NCBI RefSeq assembly: GCF_024746815.1
Contig: NZ_CP080525.1
Coordinates: 1,426,001-1,490,000 of the forward strand
Length of the DNA stretch: 64,000 bases
Source: Mesorhizobium sp. AR07
GTDB lineage: Bacteria; Pseudomonadota; Alphaproteobacteria; Rhizobiales; Rhizobiaceae
Direction of reading: 5' to 3'
Shown here: positions 1-9,969 of the stretch, piece by piece
Position numbering within the stretch: position 1 is the first letter of the stretch
Layout: each line of letters begins with the position of its first letter
Program-made: the position numbers and the translations under genes
Notes under the pieces: generated by a model
Told to the model about the DNA's origin: nothing
The model's input: only the letters and a program-made list of their open reading frames with translations
Database searches by the model: none

Positions 1-807
<807 letters not shown>

Positions 808-870
808 TTCAATCTCCTGTCTGCGCGCATGACCAGGATCGTGCGCAACGAAAGCTGTTTTGCGAGCCTG

Positions 871-1878
871 CTATTCGGCGGGCACATGTTTGGTGGCCAC
901 AGTGGGACCGGCCTTCTTGGCCCGGTACTCGCTGTAGGCGGCGATCAGCATGTCCTCGTCGCGATATTGCGGCACCCAGCCGAGCTGGCGCTCGGCCTTG
1001 GAGACGTCGAGCACGCACTCCTCGTCGGCGATCAGGTATTGCTCCGGATCCATAATCGGCATGTTCAAGAGGTCGAGCAGGTCGAGCGTGCGCTTCACCG
1101 CCCAGCCCGGCGTCGGAATCAGCATCGATTTCGAACCGGCATGCCTGATCAGGTCGCCGAGCAACTTCTTCACCGGCGGCGGGTTGAGCGAGCCCAGATT
1201 ATAGGCCTCGTTCGGGACCCCGGCCTTCCAGGCGGCGCGCGCGGCCTCGGCGCAGTCGAACACCGAGATGAACTGATAGGGGTTTTTGCCCGAACCGATC
1301 ATCGGCACCGGAAAACTCCAGTCGATCAGCTTGAACAGTTTTTCCAGAATGCCGAGCCGGCCGGGCCCGATGATCAGGCGCGGGCGAAACAGCGAGATCG
1401 ACATGCCGCGCCTGCGCCATTCGGCGGCCAGTTCCTCGGTCTTCTGCTTCGACCAGCCATATTCGCCAAGCGGCGCGACCGGATGCTCCTCGGTCATCGG
1501 CTGGGTGACCGTGTGGCCGTAGATCATGTCGGTCGTATAGTGGACGAGTTTTGGCGCACCGGCTTTGTCCATGGCCTGCATGATATGCTCGGTGCCATGG
1601 AAATTGACCGGGAAGAAGAAATCGTGCCGCTTGGCGCGCACCTGGATCGGCGACAGCATCTTGGCCGATAAATTGTAGACCATGTCGTCGGCCTTCAGCC
1701 CAACCGCGGCGACCGAGGCCGGATCGGTGACGTCGCACTGGATAAAGCGGACGTTGCGGTAATGCGGCAGGTCACTCCTGACGATGTCGGCGACGACAAC
1801 CTCTTCACCATCGGCCACGAGTTTCGGGGCAAGGTGGCGGCCGACGAAACCGTCGCCACCGAAAATCACATGTCTCAT
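871..1878 (-). CDS. NAD(P)-dependent epimerase/dehydratase (extended SDR)
   Basis: 335-residue extended short-chain dehydrogenase/reductase. The Rossmann nucleotide motif GGDGFVG is at residues 7-13, a YTTDMIYG segment at 114-121 holds the Ser/Thr-type catalytic position, and YGWSK at 140-144 is the Tyr-x-x-x-Lys pair. Such enzymes epimerise, reduce or dehydrate (often nucleotide- or lipid-linked) sugars. Its start overlaps the stop of the upstream EamA gene as ATGA, so the two are translationally coupled. In the operon it could do the ketoreductase step that follows a DprE1-type oxidation (the DprE2 role in mycobacteria), or act on a nucleotide sugar; this is inference from neighbours. Confidence 0.85.
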   Translation of the reverse strand: MRHVIFGGDGFVGRHLAPKLVADGEEVVVADIVRSDLPHYRNVRFIQCDVTDPASVAAVGLKADDMVYNLSAKMLSPIQVRAKRHDFFFPVNFHGTEHIMQAMDKAGAPKLVHYTTDMIYGHTVTQPMTEEHPVAPLGEYGWSKQKTEELAAEWRRRGMSISLFRPRLIIGPGRLGILEKLFKLIDWSFPVPMIGSGKNPYQFISVFDCAEAARAAWKAGVPNEAYNLGSLNPPPVKKLLGDLIRHAGSKSMLIPTPGWAVKRTLDLLDLLNMPIMDPEQYLIADEECVLDVSKAERQLGWVPQYRDEDMLIAAYSEYRAKKAGPTVATKHVPAE

Positions 1879-2306
1879 CGAACGATCTCGCTGTGAATCT
1901 TGTCGGACGAAAGGGAAGCCGTTTCCTCATCATGCCCGCGCCCGCTTTGCGCGATCAGCACCGTGCCGACGCAGATGAAGGCGATGCCGGCGATGCGCCA
2001 GGCGTTGAGGTCTTCGCGAAAAATGAAATAGGCGAAGATGGCGACGGCGACATAGGCGAGGCTGAGGAACGGATAGGCAAAGGAAAGCTCGACCTTGGAC
2101 AGCACATAGAGGTGCGAGGCCATCGAGATGACGAAAGTGCACAGGCCCAGAAACACCCAGGGGCTGAAGACGATCTGCAACAGCTTGACGAGCGGGTTGA
2201 CGCCCTCGAACGAGATCGGCCCGAGCGACATCATGCCTTGCTTCAGCATCAGCTGTGCTGCGGCATTGGTCATGACGGTAAAGAGAATGAAGACGATGTA
2301 TTTCAT
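1875..2306 (-). CDS. Small EamA/SMR-type membrane transporter
   Basis: About 143 residues with four hydrophobic segments, the size and pattern of a single EamA/SMR repeat such as ArnE/ArnF, which flip undecaprenyl-phosphate-aminoarabinose. The first helix begins MKYIVFILF; the last ends GTVLIAQSG, followed by a short charged cytoplasmic tail. The ATG at 2306 is preferred; a TTG three codons upstream (2315) is an alternative with a GGGG-rich site ahead of it. It sits between a DprE1-like oxidase and an SDR in one operon, so flipping a polyprenyl-phospho-sugar is a reasonable inference. It may work as a homodimer because no second subunit is visible. Confidence 0.75.
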   Translation of the reverse strand: MKYIVFILFTVMTNAAAQLMLKQGMMSLGPISFEGVNPLVKLLQIVFSPWVFLGLCTFVISMASHLYVLSKVELSFAYPFLSLAYVAVAIFAYFIFREDLNAWRIAGIAFICVGTVLIAQSGRGHDEETASLSSDKIHSEIVR

Positions 2307-2430
2307 GTGTTCCAAGCCACCCCTTCACGCTTCCTACTACAAACCCGCAAACATTTCGTGAAGTCATAAGAATGTTTTGAGTGAATCGCCGAGTTAACGA
2401 TTTGATAACCAAGAATTACTCAAGCTTTAT

Positions 2431-3783
2431 CTATTCCGCAGCCTCGACCGTGCCGCGCCGCGTATCGAGCCTCTTTGCCGTTCGCGCCCAGAAACCCGAC
2501 ATGAAGGCGGGATCGCGAAGCGCCTCCAGCCTTGGCCATTCGGAAAAGGACGAAGCGAAGATGTCGGCGCCCATACGGGCATCCTTGTAGGGATTGACCG
2601 CGCCTCCGGCCTCGACCGCGATGCGATCGAGGTCCCGCAGCAGCGCAAGGGTCGCAACTCCCCTGTTGGGGAAATCCAGTGTCAGCGTGTAGCCGGGACG
2701 CGGGAACGACAGCAGCGCCGGCGAACGAATGGAGCCGAAGCGTTTCAGCACGGTGAGGAACGACCCCTGCCCGGCTCGCCTGGCAGCCGTCAGCAGTGCC
2801 GGCACCGCCTCGCGCGCCGCCGCTTCAGGCACCACGCTCTGATGCTGGAAAAGTCCTTTCGGCCCGTAAAGCCGGTTCCAGTCGCGCACACCGTCGAGCG
2901 GAAAGAAGAAGCCCTGATAACCGACCTGGCGCGGCGCCGTCGACCGCCCCTTCTTCCACCGGTAGGCGGCGTTGAAGGCGGTCAGGAACGGGCGGTTGAG
3001 GACATTGAACGGTGGCTGGACCGGCACCGAGAGATTGCCGCCGGCGCGCGAGGCGGCATGCGAACCGTGCTCGGCATGATTGCCGGTGAACAGCAGGCCA
3101 CGGCCACTGTCGCGACCGCCGGCGAGCTGGTCGATCCAGGCGACCACATATTCATTGGCCTGGTCGGCCGCCTCGGCCAAATCGAAGAATTCGTCGAGAT
3201 CGCGAAACGGCGTCGCCTTCTCGACGATGTCGAGCGAAGGCACCCGCATCAGCCGGATCGAGGCCGACAGGATGAGACCGGTCAGCCCCATGCCGCCGAT
3301 CGTCGCCGCAAACAGCCGCGAATTGTCTGTCGCCGAGCAGCGATGCGTCTTTCCGTCGGACCGGAGCAGCGTGAGGTTTTCGACATGGCAGCCAAAGGTG
3401 CCGCGCCGGTGATGGTTCTTGCCATGCACGTCGTTGGCGATGGCGCCACCGAGCGTGACGAATTGCGTGCCTGGAACCACAGCCGGGAAGAACCCGTAAG
3501 AGGCGGCGTGCGCGATGATGTCGGACAACAGCACGCCGGCATCCGCTTCGAGAACACCGGTCTCGGCGTTGAAGGCGCGGATACGGTTCAGCGGCCGCAT
3601 GTCGACGACCGTGCCGGCCTCGTTCTGGCAGGAATCGCCGTAGGAGCGGCCGTTGCCATAGGCCAGCAGCGACGCTGGCTTGGCCTGACCGCCCTTCAGC
3701 AGCGCAATGCCGTCCTCGGCGCCGATCGCGCGCGGCGCCGGCGGCGTGGCAAGGCCAAAGCTCGGGAAGCGTTCGGTGGCCAT
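2431..3783 (-). CDS. FAD-dependent oxidase resembling DprE1
   Basis: 450 residues of the vanillyl-alcohol-oxidase fold. Flavin-binding motifs are GNGRSYGDS at 43-51 and GTQFVTLGGAIAND at 105-118, followed at once by VHGKNHH and GTFG. The HGKNHH stretch is characteristic of decaprenylphosphoryl-ribose 2'-oxidase (DprE1), which oxidises polyprenyl-phosphoribose to the 2-keto form. The gene begins 2 nt after the stop of the HAD-UbiA gene, which resembles the enzyme making that substrate. Aldonolactone oxidases are an alternative family, but the neighbourhood favours the DprE1 role. No membrane segment or signal peptide is seen, so it is probably cytoplasmic or membrane-peripheral. Confidence 0.82.
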   Translation of the reverse strand: MATERFPSFGLATPPAPRAIGAEDGIALLKGGQAKPASLLAYGNGRSYGDSCQNEAGTVVDMRPLNRIRAFNAETGVLEADAGVLLSDIIAHAASYGFFPAVVPGTQFVTLGGAIANDVHGKNHHRRGTFGCHVENLTLLRSDGKTHRCSATDNSRLFAATIGGMGLTGLILSASIRLMRVPSLDIVEKATPFRDLDEFFDLAEAADQANEYVVAWIDQLAGGRDSGRGLLFTGNHAEHGSHAASRAGGNLSVPVQPPFNVLNRPFLTAFNAAYRWKKGRSTAPRQVGYQGFFFPLDGVRDWNRLYGPKGLFQHQSVVPEAAAREAVPALLTAARRAGQGSFLTVLKRFGSIRSPALLSFPRPGYTLTLDFPNRGVATLALLRDLDRIAVEAGGAVNPYKDARMGADIFASSFSEWPRLEALRDPAFMSGFWARTAKRLDTRRGTVEAAE

Positions 3784-3785
3784 GC

Positions 3786-5219
3786 CTACCAGCCTCCGAT
3801 GACCAGCATCACGGCGCCGATCAGCACCACGATCTGGCTGCGCCAGTCGCGGATGATGAAGACGACAGGGTCATCGTGCATCTCGTCGCGGCGAGCAAGA
3901 ATCCAGACACGCATGGTGAGATAAAGCACGATCGGCGCCAGTGGCCAGATCAACCACGGATGCGGATAGAGTTCGCGCACCGCGACACTGTCCATGTAGA
4001 GCGCCAGCACCAGCGCCGAGGAGAAGGCCGAGGCCATGCCGGCCTGGGCAACGATCTCCTGGTCTTCGGTGCGATATCCACGCCCTGCAATGCGCTCGCC
4101 AGGCGGGATGGCGGTGGTGCGCAACTCGACAAAGCGCTTCACCAGCGCCAGCGACAGGAAAAAGAAGATCGAGAAGGCGAGCAGCCAGAACGAGACGTCG
4201 ACACCGGTCGCGGCCGCGCCTGCCAGAACGCGGATCGTGTAGAGGCCGGCGAGCGTCAGCACATCGACCAGGAGCATGCGCTTGAACGACAGCGAATAGG
4301 CCGTGGTGACGACCATGTAGCCGCCGAGCACCGCCAGGAATTCGAGCGATATCAGGGCGCCGGTGCCGATGCCGATCGCCAACAGCACGACGATCGCGCC
4401 AAGCCCGAACGGGATCGACAGCGCGCCGCTGGCGAAGGGTCGGTTGCGCTTGGTGGGGTGCTTGCGGTCGAGCGCGAGGTCGAAGAAATCGTTGAGGATA
4501 TAGATGGCAGAGGCCACTGCGCTGAACGAGATGAACGCCAGCAGGCATTCCCAGATCATGTCGGTGTTGAAATATTCATGCGAGAGCACCATCGGCACGG
4601 CGATCAGCGAATTCTTCAGCCACTGATGCACGCGCAGCATCTTGACGACGGTCCGCAACGTCGGCTTCGGCGCCGGCATCGCTTCGGCGCCGTGTGCGGC
4701 CTGCCAGCGCGCGGCATGGCGGTCAGGCGCCACGACGATTGCGTTACGCGCCGCGTCGAAGACCTGGAGGTCGTGGCGGCTGTTGCCGGCATAGTCGAAG
4801 CCACCGTCGCCATAGGCCGCGATCAGCGAGGCTCGCTTTTTGCCCGAAGTGAGATTGTCGAGACCGTCGGTCGCCAGCACCCGGTCGAAAATGCCGAGAT
4901 GGGCGGCGATGGCGTCGGCGAATTTGCGCGGCGTGCCCGTCGCCAACACGATCTTGCGGCCTTCCGCATGCTCGGTGCGAATGCGATTGAGCAACGCCGC
5001 ACGATAGGGCAGCGATGCCGGATCGATGTCTATGCGCTGGGCGATTGCCTGCTTCAGCCGCGCCGGGCCGCCGGCGGCCCAGAAAGGCACTAGGAAGATA
5101 TAGAGCGGGTTCTTCTTGAGAAGGATGAACAATCCTTCCCACAACAGGTCGGTCGCGATCAGCGTGCCGTCGAGATCGACCGCAAGCGGTATTGCGTTCC
5201 TGTCCGACCGCGCATCCAT
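3786..5219 (-). CDS. HAD phosphatase-UbiA prenyltransferase fusion
   Basis: 477 residues. N-terminal HAD domain: DLDGT at 15-19 (nucleophile and acid Asp), LATGTP at 92-97, GNSRHD at 145-150. C-terminal UbiA domain from about 190 with several membrane helices; its NDFFD at 243-247 and DRKHPTKRNRP at 251-261 match the polyprenyl-phosphate:PRPP phosphoribosyltransferase subgroup (mycobacterial Rv3806c, rhizobial NoeC-like). The expected reaction is transfer of 5-phosphoribose to a polyprenyl phosphate, and the fused HAD domain could remove the 5-phosphate; the latter is inference. ATG at 5219 with an AGGAC site is preferred over an upstream in-frame start at 5312. It is the first gene of the operon running to 1. 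Confidence 0.85.
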   Translation of the reverse strand: MDARSDRNAIPLAVDLDGTLIATDLLWEGLFILLKKNPLYIFLVPFWAAGGPARLKQAIAQRIDIDPASLPYRAALLNRIRTEHAEGRKIVLATGTPRKFADAIAAHLGIFDRVLATDGLDNLTSGKKRASLIAAYGDGGFDYAGNSRHDLQVFDAARNAIVVAPDRHAARWQAAHGAEAMPAPKPTLRTVVKMLRVHQWLKNSLIAVPMVLSHEYFNTDMIWECLLAFISFSAVASAIYILNDFFDLALDRKHPTKRNRPFASGALSIPFGLGAIVVLLAIGIGTGALISLEFLAVLGGYMVVTTAYSLSFKRMLLVDVLTLAGLYTIRVLAGAAATGVDVSFWLLAFSIFFFLSLALVKRFVELRTTAIPPGERIAGRGYRTEDQEIVAQAGMASAFSSALVLALYMDSVAVRELYPHPWLIWPLAPIVLYLTMRVWILARRDEMHDDPVVFIIRDWRSQIVVLIGAVMLVIGGW

Positions 5220-5397
5220 GTCCGTCCTGCCCTGCCAGCGTATGATCCGGAAACGGACCTCGTTGCGCGCCGCGTTTCGGCGTCTTGAAGCTGGTATAGC
5301 GGCGAACGGCATATTGAACGTTAAAACGCCCGGCGCAGGCCGGTCCGGGCCGCGGTATTTCCCCCGTCATCGTTAAGCAGCGATGACCGGAAACGAT

Positions 5398-5423
5398 AAA
5401 AGGCCGGGCAATGCCCGGCCTTT
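5398..5423 (-). terminator. Intrinsic terminator after the small exported-protein gene
   Basis: A near-perfect palindrome pairs GGCCGGGCA with TGCCCGGCC, flanked by A and T runs on both sides, so it can end transcripts in both directions. It lies 18 nt past the stop of the minus-strand gene at 5442-5705 and separates it from the HAD-UbiA operon promoter region at 5220-5397. Confidence 0.8.
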
Positions 5424-5441
5424 CCTGTCATGCCGTCGGAA

Positions 5442-5705
5442 TTACTTGATGCGGGCGACGCCGCCGGAGATTTCGACCGTTTCCGAGCCGGTCAGGGCTT
5501 CGAGGTCGCCATTGGGCAAGGTGACGAAACAGCCTTTCGGGCAGAATTCGACGGTTTCGCCAGCAGCCAAGGCAAGGTCGGATTTGCTGCCGCCCTCGGT
5601 CACGACCAGCGTGCGGGTCTCGGCGTCCTTGTTGACCGCGCTGGCGGCATGGGCCGAGCCGATGGCGGCGACCAAGGCGACGGCAGCGACGAGAGACTTC
5701 CACAT
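5442..5705 (-). CDS. Small exported protein of unknown function
   Basis: 87 residues. The start at 5705 gives a clean signal peptide (MWKSLVAAVAL, then VAAIGSAHA and a signal-peptidase-I-like AHA/AS site), leaving a mature domain of about 66 residues. A longer frame opens upstream to 5813 but its extra 36 residues do not look like a signal sequence. The mature part has two cysteines in the pattern CPKGC within an acidic beta-rich sequence. It is monocistronic, with a strong terminator downstream and MscS on the far side. No family is recognised; a periplasmic location is likely. Confidence 0.7.
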   Translation of the reverse strand: MWKSLVAAVALVAAIGSAHAASAVNKDAETRTLVVTEGGSKSDLALAAGETVEFCPKGCFVTLPNGDLEALTGSETVEISGGVARIK

Positions 5706-5882
5706 GTTGCAATATCGGTGTTCCCACCGCCTCTGTTGCATTTCGCAAGGCATTTTCGCCTTTGCATGGAAGCTTATATGAGACGGAAGCTGAACCGCAA
5801 CTGAATGCCGCATTCATGCCGCAATTGGCTTTGGCAGGTTGCGGGCGCGCCCTTTCGAAGGCCTGCCGACTGTCAGAACACC

Positions 5883-8372
5883 CTAGTCGGGGTCCGGTTT
5901 GCGAACCTTGCGCCCCGTCCTGGCCAGGCGCTTCTTCTCTGCGTCGGCTTCGGCCTTCGCCTGTTCCTGCTCGACAAAGTCGGCCTCGATCTTGTCGTCG
6001 TCGGTTGGCCAGGCCTTGGGCTTGTGAACCTCGACGACGGCGCGTGGCGTCGAGGGAATCTCGATGTGCTCGCCCCTGAACTTCTCGAGCACGGCGAAAC
6101 GGATGTCGTTCTGTGCGATGTTGCCGTTCATCACATCGGCCAGGAACACGCGGATCTCGAATTCGAGCGCGGCCGCGCCAAAATTGGAAAACAGCACGAA
6201 AGGTTCGGGATTTTTCAGCACCAGCGGATGGCTGCGCGCGATCTCCAGCAAGATGGCATGAACCTGCTTGACGTCGCTGCCATAGGCGACGCCGACCTTG
6301 ATATCGACGCGGCCGAGCTTGTTGCGATGCGTCCAGTTCCCGACGGCATTGTTGATCAGGTTCGAATTGGGCAGGATCACCGACTGTCGCTGGAACGTTT
6401 CGATCTCGGTGGCGCGCACGCTGATCCTCTTGACGGTGCCGCTGACATCGCCGGCGACGATCCAGTCGCCGACCTTGAATGGCCGCTCGGCCAAAAGGAT
6501 CAGGCCGGAGACGAAATTGGACACCACATTTTGCAGGCCGAAGCCGATGCCGAGGGAAAGGGCACCGGCGACCAGCGCAAGGCTGGACAGGTCGATGCCT
6601 GCCGCCGAGATGCCGACGAGCGCCGCCAGTGCGACGCCGGCATAGCCGACCGCGAGCCGGATCGAGTTGCGCACCCCGGTGTCGACCTTGCCACGCGCCA
6701 TGACAGAGCCGTCGAGCCAGCCCTGGAACCAGCGCGTCAGGAAATAGCCGATGATGAAGACGACGATGCCCGAAAGGATGCCGGTGACCGAAATCGTCAC
6801 CGAACCGATATTGATCCCGGTTGCAAGCTTGTAGGCCCAGGCCTCGATGTCGCCGGGCTGGAAGCCCCACATCAAGAGGATCAGCGGCAGGAACACCAGC
6901 ACGATCAGCAGATTGATGGCGACGCTGACGACGAGCCCGAGCTGATCGAGTGCGGTATCCTCGTAGCTGGAATTGGCCGACAGCCAGCGCCCGACGGACG
7001 TGTTGGCGAAAGCACCCTCGTCGCCGATCGCCCGCGCCGACAGGAAGCCGATATAGGCGGTGATCAGGGCGGTGCCGGTAACCACGACCTGCAGCGAGAC
7101 GAACAGGGCAAGGCCTATATAGCCGAGCAGCGCCGCGACGATGGTGAACAGGCCAAGCGCCAGCGATGTATAGCGCAGCCATGCCGGCCAAGGCCGCCAG
7201 CTTCCATCATGCGCCTTGAACGGTCTCAGCATCGCCATCAGGATCAGGATGACGCCAACGATGATGGTGGCGCCGAAACTGCGGGCAATGGTCAGCGACA
7301 GCGGCGAACCCATCTTGTCGTTGACCACCGACAGGAAGGTGTTGACGCTGATGACCACGGCCATGGCGGTGGCCAGGCGTACCAGCCAGCGCGCCGGCCC
7401 CGTCTCGACCGGGATGAGGCGCCAGTTCGGCAGCCGCGGCTCGAGCGCCGCATTGGTCAGCCGGTTGACGCAGAACACCACTGCGATGACGGCCGCCAGC
7501 GCGTTCAGGAAGACGCCAATGTCGCCGCGCAACACATTGTAATAATTGAAAAAGAAAATCGTCGACCCGAGAAAGGCGCCGACCGCCAGCGTCGGCAGCA
7601 AGGTCGACCAGAACGCCACCGACAGGCGGCTGAGATAGGACGGGTCCTCGACTGTCGGGTCGGCTTCGAACACCCGTCCGAACAGGCGCCTGCCGCCGAC
7701 CAGCAGCACCAGCGCCAACCCGAGCGCCACGAAGGTCGCCGCCAGCATGGCCTGGAACTTGAACTTGAACGCAAAGCTCAGCCAGGACGACACCGCCTTG
7801 TAGAAATTGCCGAACTCGTCCCTGGCATCGGAAAAAACCTGCGGGCTCAGTGCGTCGGTCAGCACGTATCGCTTGGTCAAAAGGTTGCGGAACAGTTCGC
7901 TGCGCATATTGCCGATCTTGTCGATCAGCCCGCTGATGCGGATCGACAGGTTCTGCGCGCTGGCAACAACCGCGTTGATTTCGGCCTTTTCTGATGCGAG
8001 CGCCTGGCGTTCGCCGGTCACTATATCGGGCTCCTGCGGCTGGCCCGCCGCCGGCGGCGGGCCAAGCACCTCGATCCGATTGTTGATATCGGTGAGGCGC
8101 GAACGGAACGCCAGCGCGCTGGTAAGTGCCGCCCGCGACAGATCCTCCAACTGCAAACGGATATCCACGAGTGAGGCATCGTCCTCACCGTCCTGCTGTA
8201 TTCTCTTCTCGAGATCGTCAGTCTTGGCCGTCAGGCCCTGGATGACTTTCTGCTGATCGGTGATCAATCCCGCGGCGCCCTGGCCGAGCGCTTGCGCCAT
8301 AGCGTCGAACGAAGGCGGCGCCGAAACGACGAGCGCGAGGATCAAAATGAGGCGAAGCAATCGAAAAAGCAT
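5883..8372 (-). CDS. Large mechanosensitive channel (MscS family, DUF3772)
   Basis: 829 residues from ATG 8372. The N-terminus is a signal peptide (MLFRLLRLILILALVV, then ending FDAMAQA). A periplasmic helical region of about 190 residues follows (DUF3772 type), then about ten membrane helices. The MscS core lies near residues 590-790, with pore helix GALSLGIGFGLQNVVSNFVSG and the beta domain beginning RPFKVGDWI. The C-terminal tail is charged (KKRLARTGRKVRK). Such KefA/MscK-like channels open under membrane tension to release solutes after osmotic downshock. The open frame extends upstream to 8621 but that part overlaps the soxB promoter region and is not signal-like. The ribosome site at 8372 is weak. 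Confidence 0.88.
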   Translation of the reverse strand: MLFRLLRLILILALVVSAPPSFDAMAQALGQGAAGLITDQQKVIQGLTAKTDDLEKRIQQDGEDDASLVDIRLQLEDLSRAALTSALAFRSRLTDINNRIEVLGPPPAAGQPQEPDIVTGERQALASEKAEINAVVASAQNLSIRISGLIDKIGNMRSELFRNLLTKRYVLTDALSPQVFSDARDEFGNFYKAVSSWLSFAFKFKFQAMLAATFVALGLALVLLVGGRRLFGRVFEADPTVEDPSYLSRLSVAFWSTLLPTLAVGAFLGSTIFFFNYYNVLRGDIGVFLNALAAVIAVVFCVNRLTNAALEPRLPNWRLIPVETGPARWLVRLATAMAVVISVNTFLSVVNDKMGSPLSLTIARSFGATIIVGVILILMAMLRPFKAHDGSWRPWPAWLRYTSLALGLFTIVAALLGYIGLALFVSLQVVVTGTALITAYIGFLSARAIGDEGAFANTSVGRWLSANSSYEDTALDQLGLVVSVAINLLIVLVFLPLILLMWGFQPGDIEAWAYKLATGINIGSVTISVTGILSGIVVFIIGYFLTRWFQGWLDGSVMARGKVDTGVRNSIRLAVGYAGVALAALVGISAAGIDLSSLALVAGALSLGIGFGLQNVVSNFVSGLILLAERPFKVGDWIVAGDVSGTVKRISVRATEIETFQRQSVILPNSNLINNAVGNWTHRNKLGRVDIKVGVAYGSDVKQVHAILLEIARSHPLVLKNPEPFVLFSNFGAAALEFEIRVFLADVMNGNIAQNDIRFAVLEKFRGEHIEIPSTPRAVVEVHKPKAWPTDDDKIEADFVEQEQAKAEADAEKKRLARTGRKVRKPDPD

Positions 8373-8620
8373 GATGTGTTGGCGACTCACGGGCGGCAAA
8401 GGCAATTTGAAAGCCTGTCCTTGATAAAGACGGCCATATCGTGGGGCAAGCCGTCGCGTCGGATCGCTAGACCCCATCGGATCGCCAACCCCTTCCAATC
8501 GCCAACCTCTTCCAATCGCTTGACCAAGCGTCGGCCAGTCGAAAGGCGATGGCGCAATATTGGCTTTGCGGACGCGCCCTGCTCTATAGTCTGCCGCATC
8601 GCCGCAACCGGATGACATCA

Positions 8621-9880
8621 ATGGCAGAGTACTCGGCCTTTTCGCTGCTCGCGAACGCGCTCAAGGGAAACAAGGACTGGAAGCCGGCCTGGCGCAAGCC
8701 GGATCCGAAGGCATCCTATGATGTCATCATCATCGGTGGCGGCGGCCATGGGCTGGCGACGGCTTACTATCTCGCCAAGGAACATGGCATCACCAATGTC
8801 GCGGTGCTGGAAAAGGGCTGGCTCGGGTCGGGCAATGTCGGCCGCAACACGACGGCCGTGCGTTCCAACTACCTCTTGCCGGCAAACACCCGCTTCTACG
8901 AACACTCGATGAAGCTGTGGGAGAACCTGTCGCACGAACTCAACTACAATGTCATGTTCTCGCAGCGCGGTTGCCTGAACCTGGCGCACACGCCGGCCCA
9001 GTTCGACGACTATGCAAGGCGCGGCAACGCCATGCGCCATCTCGGCGTCGACGCCGAGCTGATGACGAAGGCTGAGATCAAACGCCTCATCCCGGCGCTC
9101 GACATCTCCGACAGCGCCCGATTCCCGGTGGTTGGCGGCCTGATGCAGCGGCGCGCCGGCACCGCCCGCCACGATGCGGTGGCCTGGGGCTACGCGCGCG
9201 GCGCCGACCGTCGCGGCGTCGACATCATCGAGAATTGCGAGGTCACCGGCTTCCTGCGTGACGGCGACCGTATATCAGGCGTGTCCACCTCGCGTGGCGA
9301 CATCCGCGCCAGGAAAGTGGCTGTCGCGGTCGCCGGCAGCACCGGCCGCGTCATGCAACTGGCCGGCGTCGAGACGATGCCGATCGAGAGCCATGTGCTG
9401 CAGGCCTTCGTCACCGAATCGCTGAAACCCTTCATCGACACCGTCGTCACCTTCGGCATGGGCCATTTCTACATGTCGCAGTCCGACAAGGGCGGCCTCA
9501 TCTATGGCGGCGATATCGACGGCTACAACAGCTACGCCCAGCGCGGCAATCTGCCCATCGTCGACGAGGTGATGAGCGAGATGCTGGCGCTGTTTCCGGG
9601 TCTTGCCCGCGTGCGCATGCTACGTTCCTGGGGCGGTGTCTGCGACATGTCGATGGATGGCTCGCCGATCATAACCACCGGCCCGCTGCCCGGCATGTAC
9701 CTCAACTGCGGCTGGTGCTACGGCGGCTTCAAGGCGACGCCGGCCTCCGGCTGGTGCTTTGCCTGGACCATCGCCAAGGATCAGCCGCACGACTTCAACG
9801 CTCCCTTCACGCTCGACCGCTTCCATCGCGGCCTGGTGATCGACGACAAGGGCCAGGGTGCAAACCCGCGGCTGCATTAG
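8621..9880 (+). CDS. soxB: Sarcosine oxidase subunit beta
   Basis: 419 residues from ATG 8621 (MAEYSAFSLL, the usual N-terminus); an in-frame ATG at 8612 also exists. FAD-binding GGGGHG at 39-44, LEKGWLGSGN and GRNTTAVRSNYL are typical of heterotetrameric SoxB, and ARHDAV contains a histidine in the region where the family carries its covalent flavin. With SoxA, SoxD and SoxG it oxidises sarcosine to glycine, giving 5,10-methylene-tetrahydrofolate and hydrogen peroxide in the cytoplasm. It is first of the operon soxB-D-A-G; a palindromic repeat and a hairpin lie between soxB and soxD. Confidence 0.95.
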   Translation: MAEYSAFSLLANALKGNKDWKPAWRKPDPKASYDVIIIGGGGHGLATAYYLAKEHGITNVAVLEKGWLGSGNVGRNTTAVRSNYLLPANTRFYEHSMKLWENLSHELNYNVMFSQRGCLNLAHTPAQFDDYARRGNAMRHLGVDAELMTKAEIKRLIPALDISDSARFPVVGGLMQRRAGTARHDAVAWGYARGADRRGVDIIENCEVTGFLRDGDRISGVSTSRGDIRARKVAVAVAGSTGRVMQLAGVETMPIESHVLQAFVTESLKPFIDTVVTFGMGHFYMSQSDKGGLIYGGDIDGYNSYAQRGNLPIVDEVMSEMLALFPGLARVRMLRSWGGVCDMSMDGSPIITTGPLPGMYLNCGWCYGGFKATPASGWCFAWTIAKDQPHDFNAPFTLDRFHRGLVIDDKGQGANPRLH

Positions 9881-9882
9881 AC

Positions 9883-9937
9883 CATGATCCGTAAAAGTGG
9901 AAACCGGTTTTCTCGGACAAACGGAACCGTTTGTCCG
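9883..9937. repeat. Short rhizobial palindromic repeat and hairpin between soxB and soxD
   Basis: Positions 9893-9911 (core AAAAGTGGAAACCGGTTTT) differ by one base from 45024-45042, so this is a dispersed palindrome-type element. Directly after it, 9914-9924 and 9927-9937 form a perfect 11-bp stem with a 2-nt spacer (CGGACAAACGG pairing with CCGTTTGTCCG). No T-run follows, so it is not a classical terminator; it could stabilise or attenuate the soxB mRNA relative to soxDAG. Confidence 0.7.
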
Positions 9938-9969
9938 GAGATCACGGTCAAACAAGAAGATACGATCCA

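Noticed and set aside
5805..7994. Open frame of 729 codons on plus strand over the MscS gene
   Set aside because: Shadow of the channel gene; low-complexity Asp/Arg/Gln composition and no domain.
8373..8621. N-terminal extension of the MscS gene
   Set aside because: Would overlap the soxB start region and hide the signal peptide that begins at 8372.
9914..9937. Terminator between soxB and soxD
   Set aside because: Perfect stem but no U-tract and a 2-nt loop; soxBDAG is a conserved operon.
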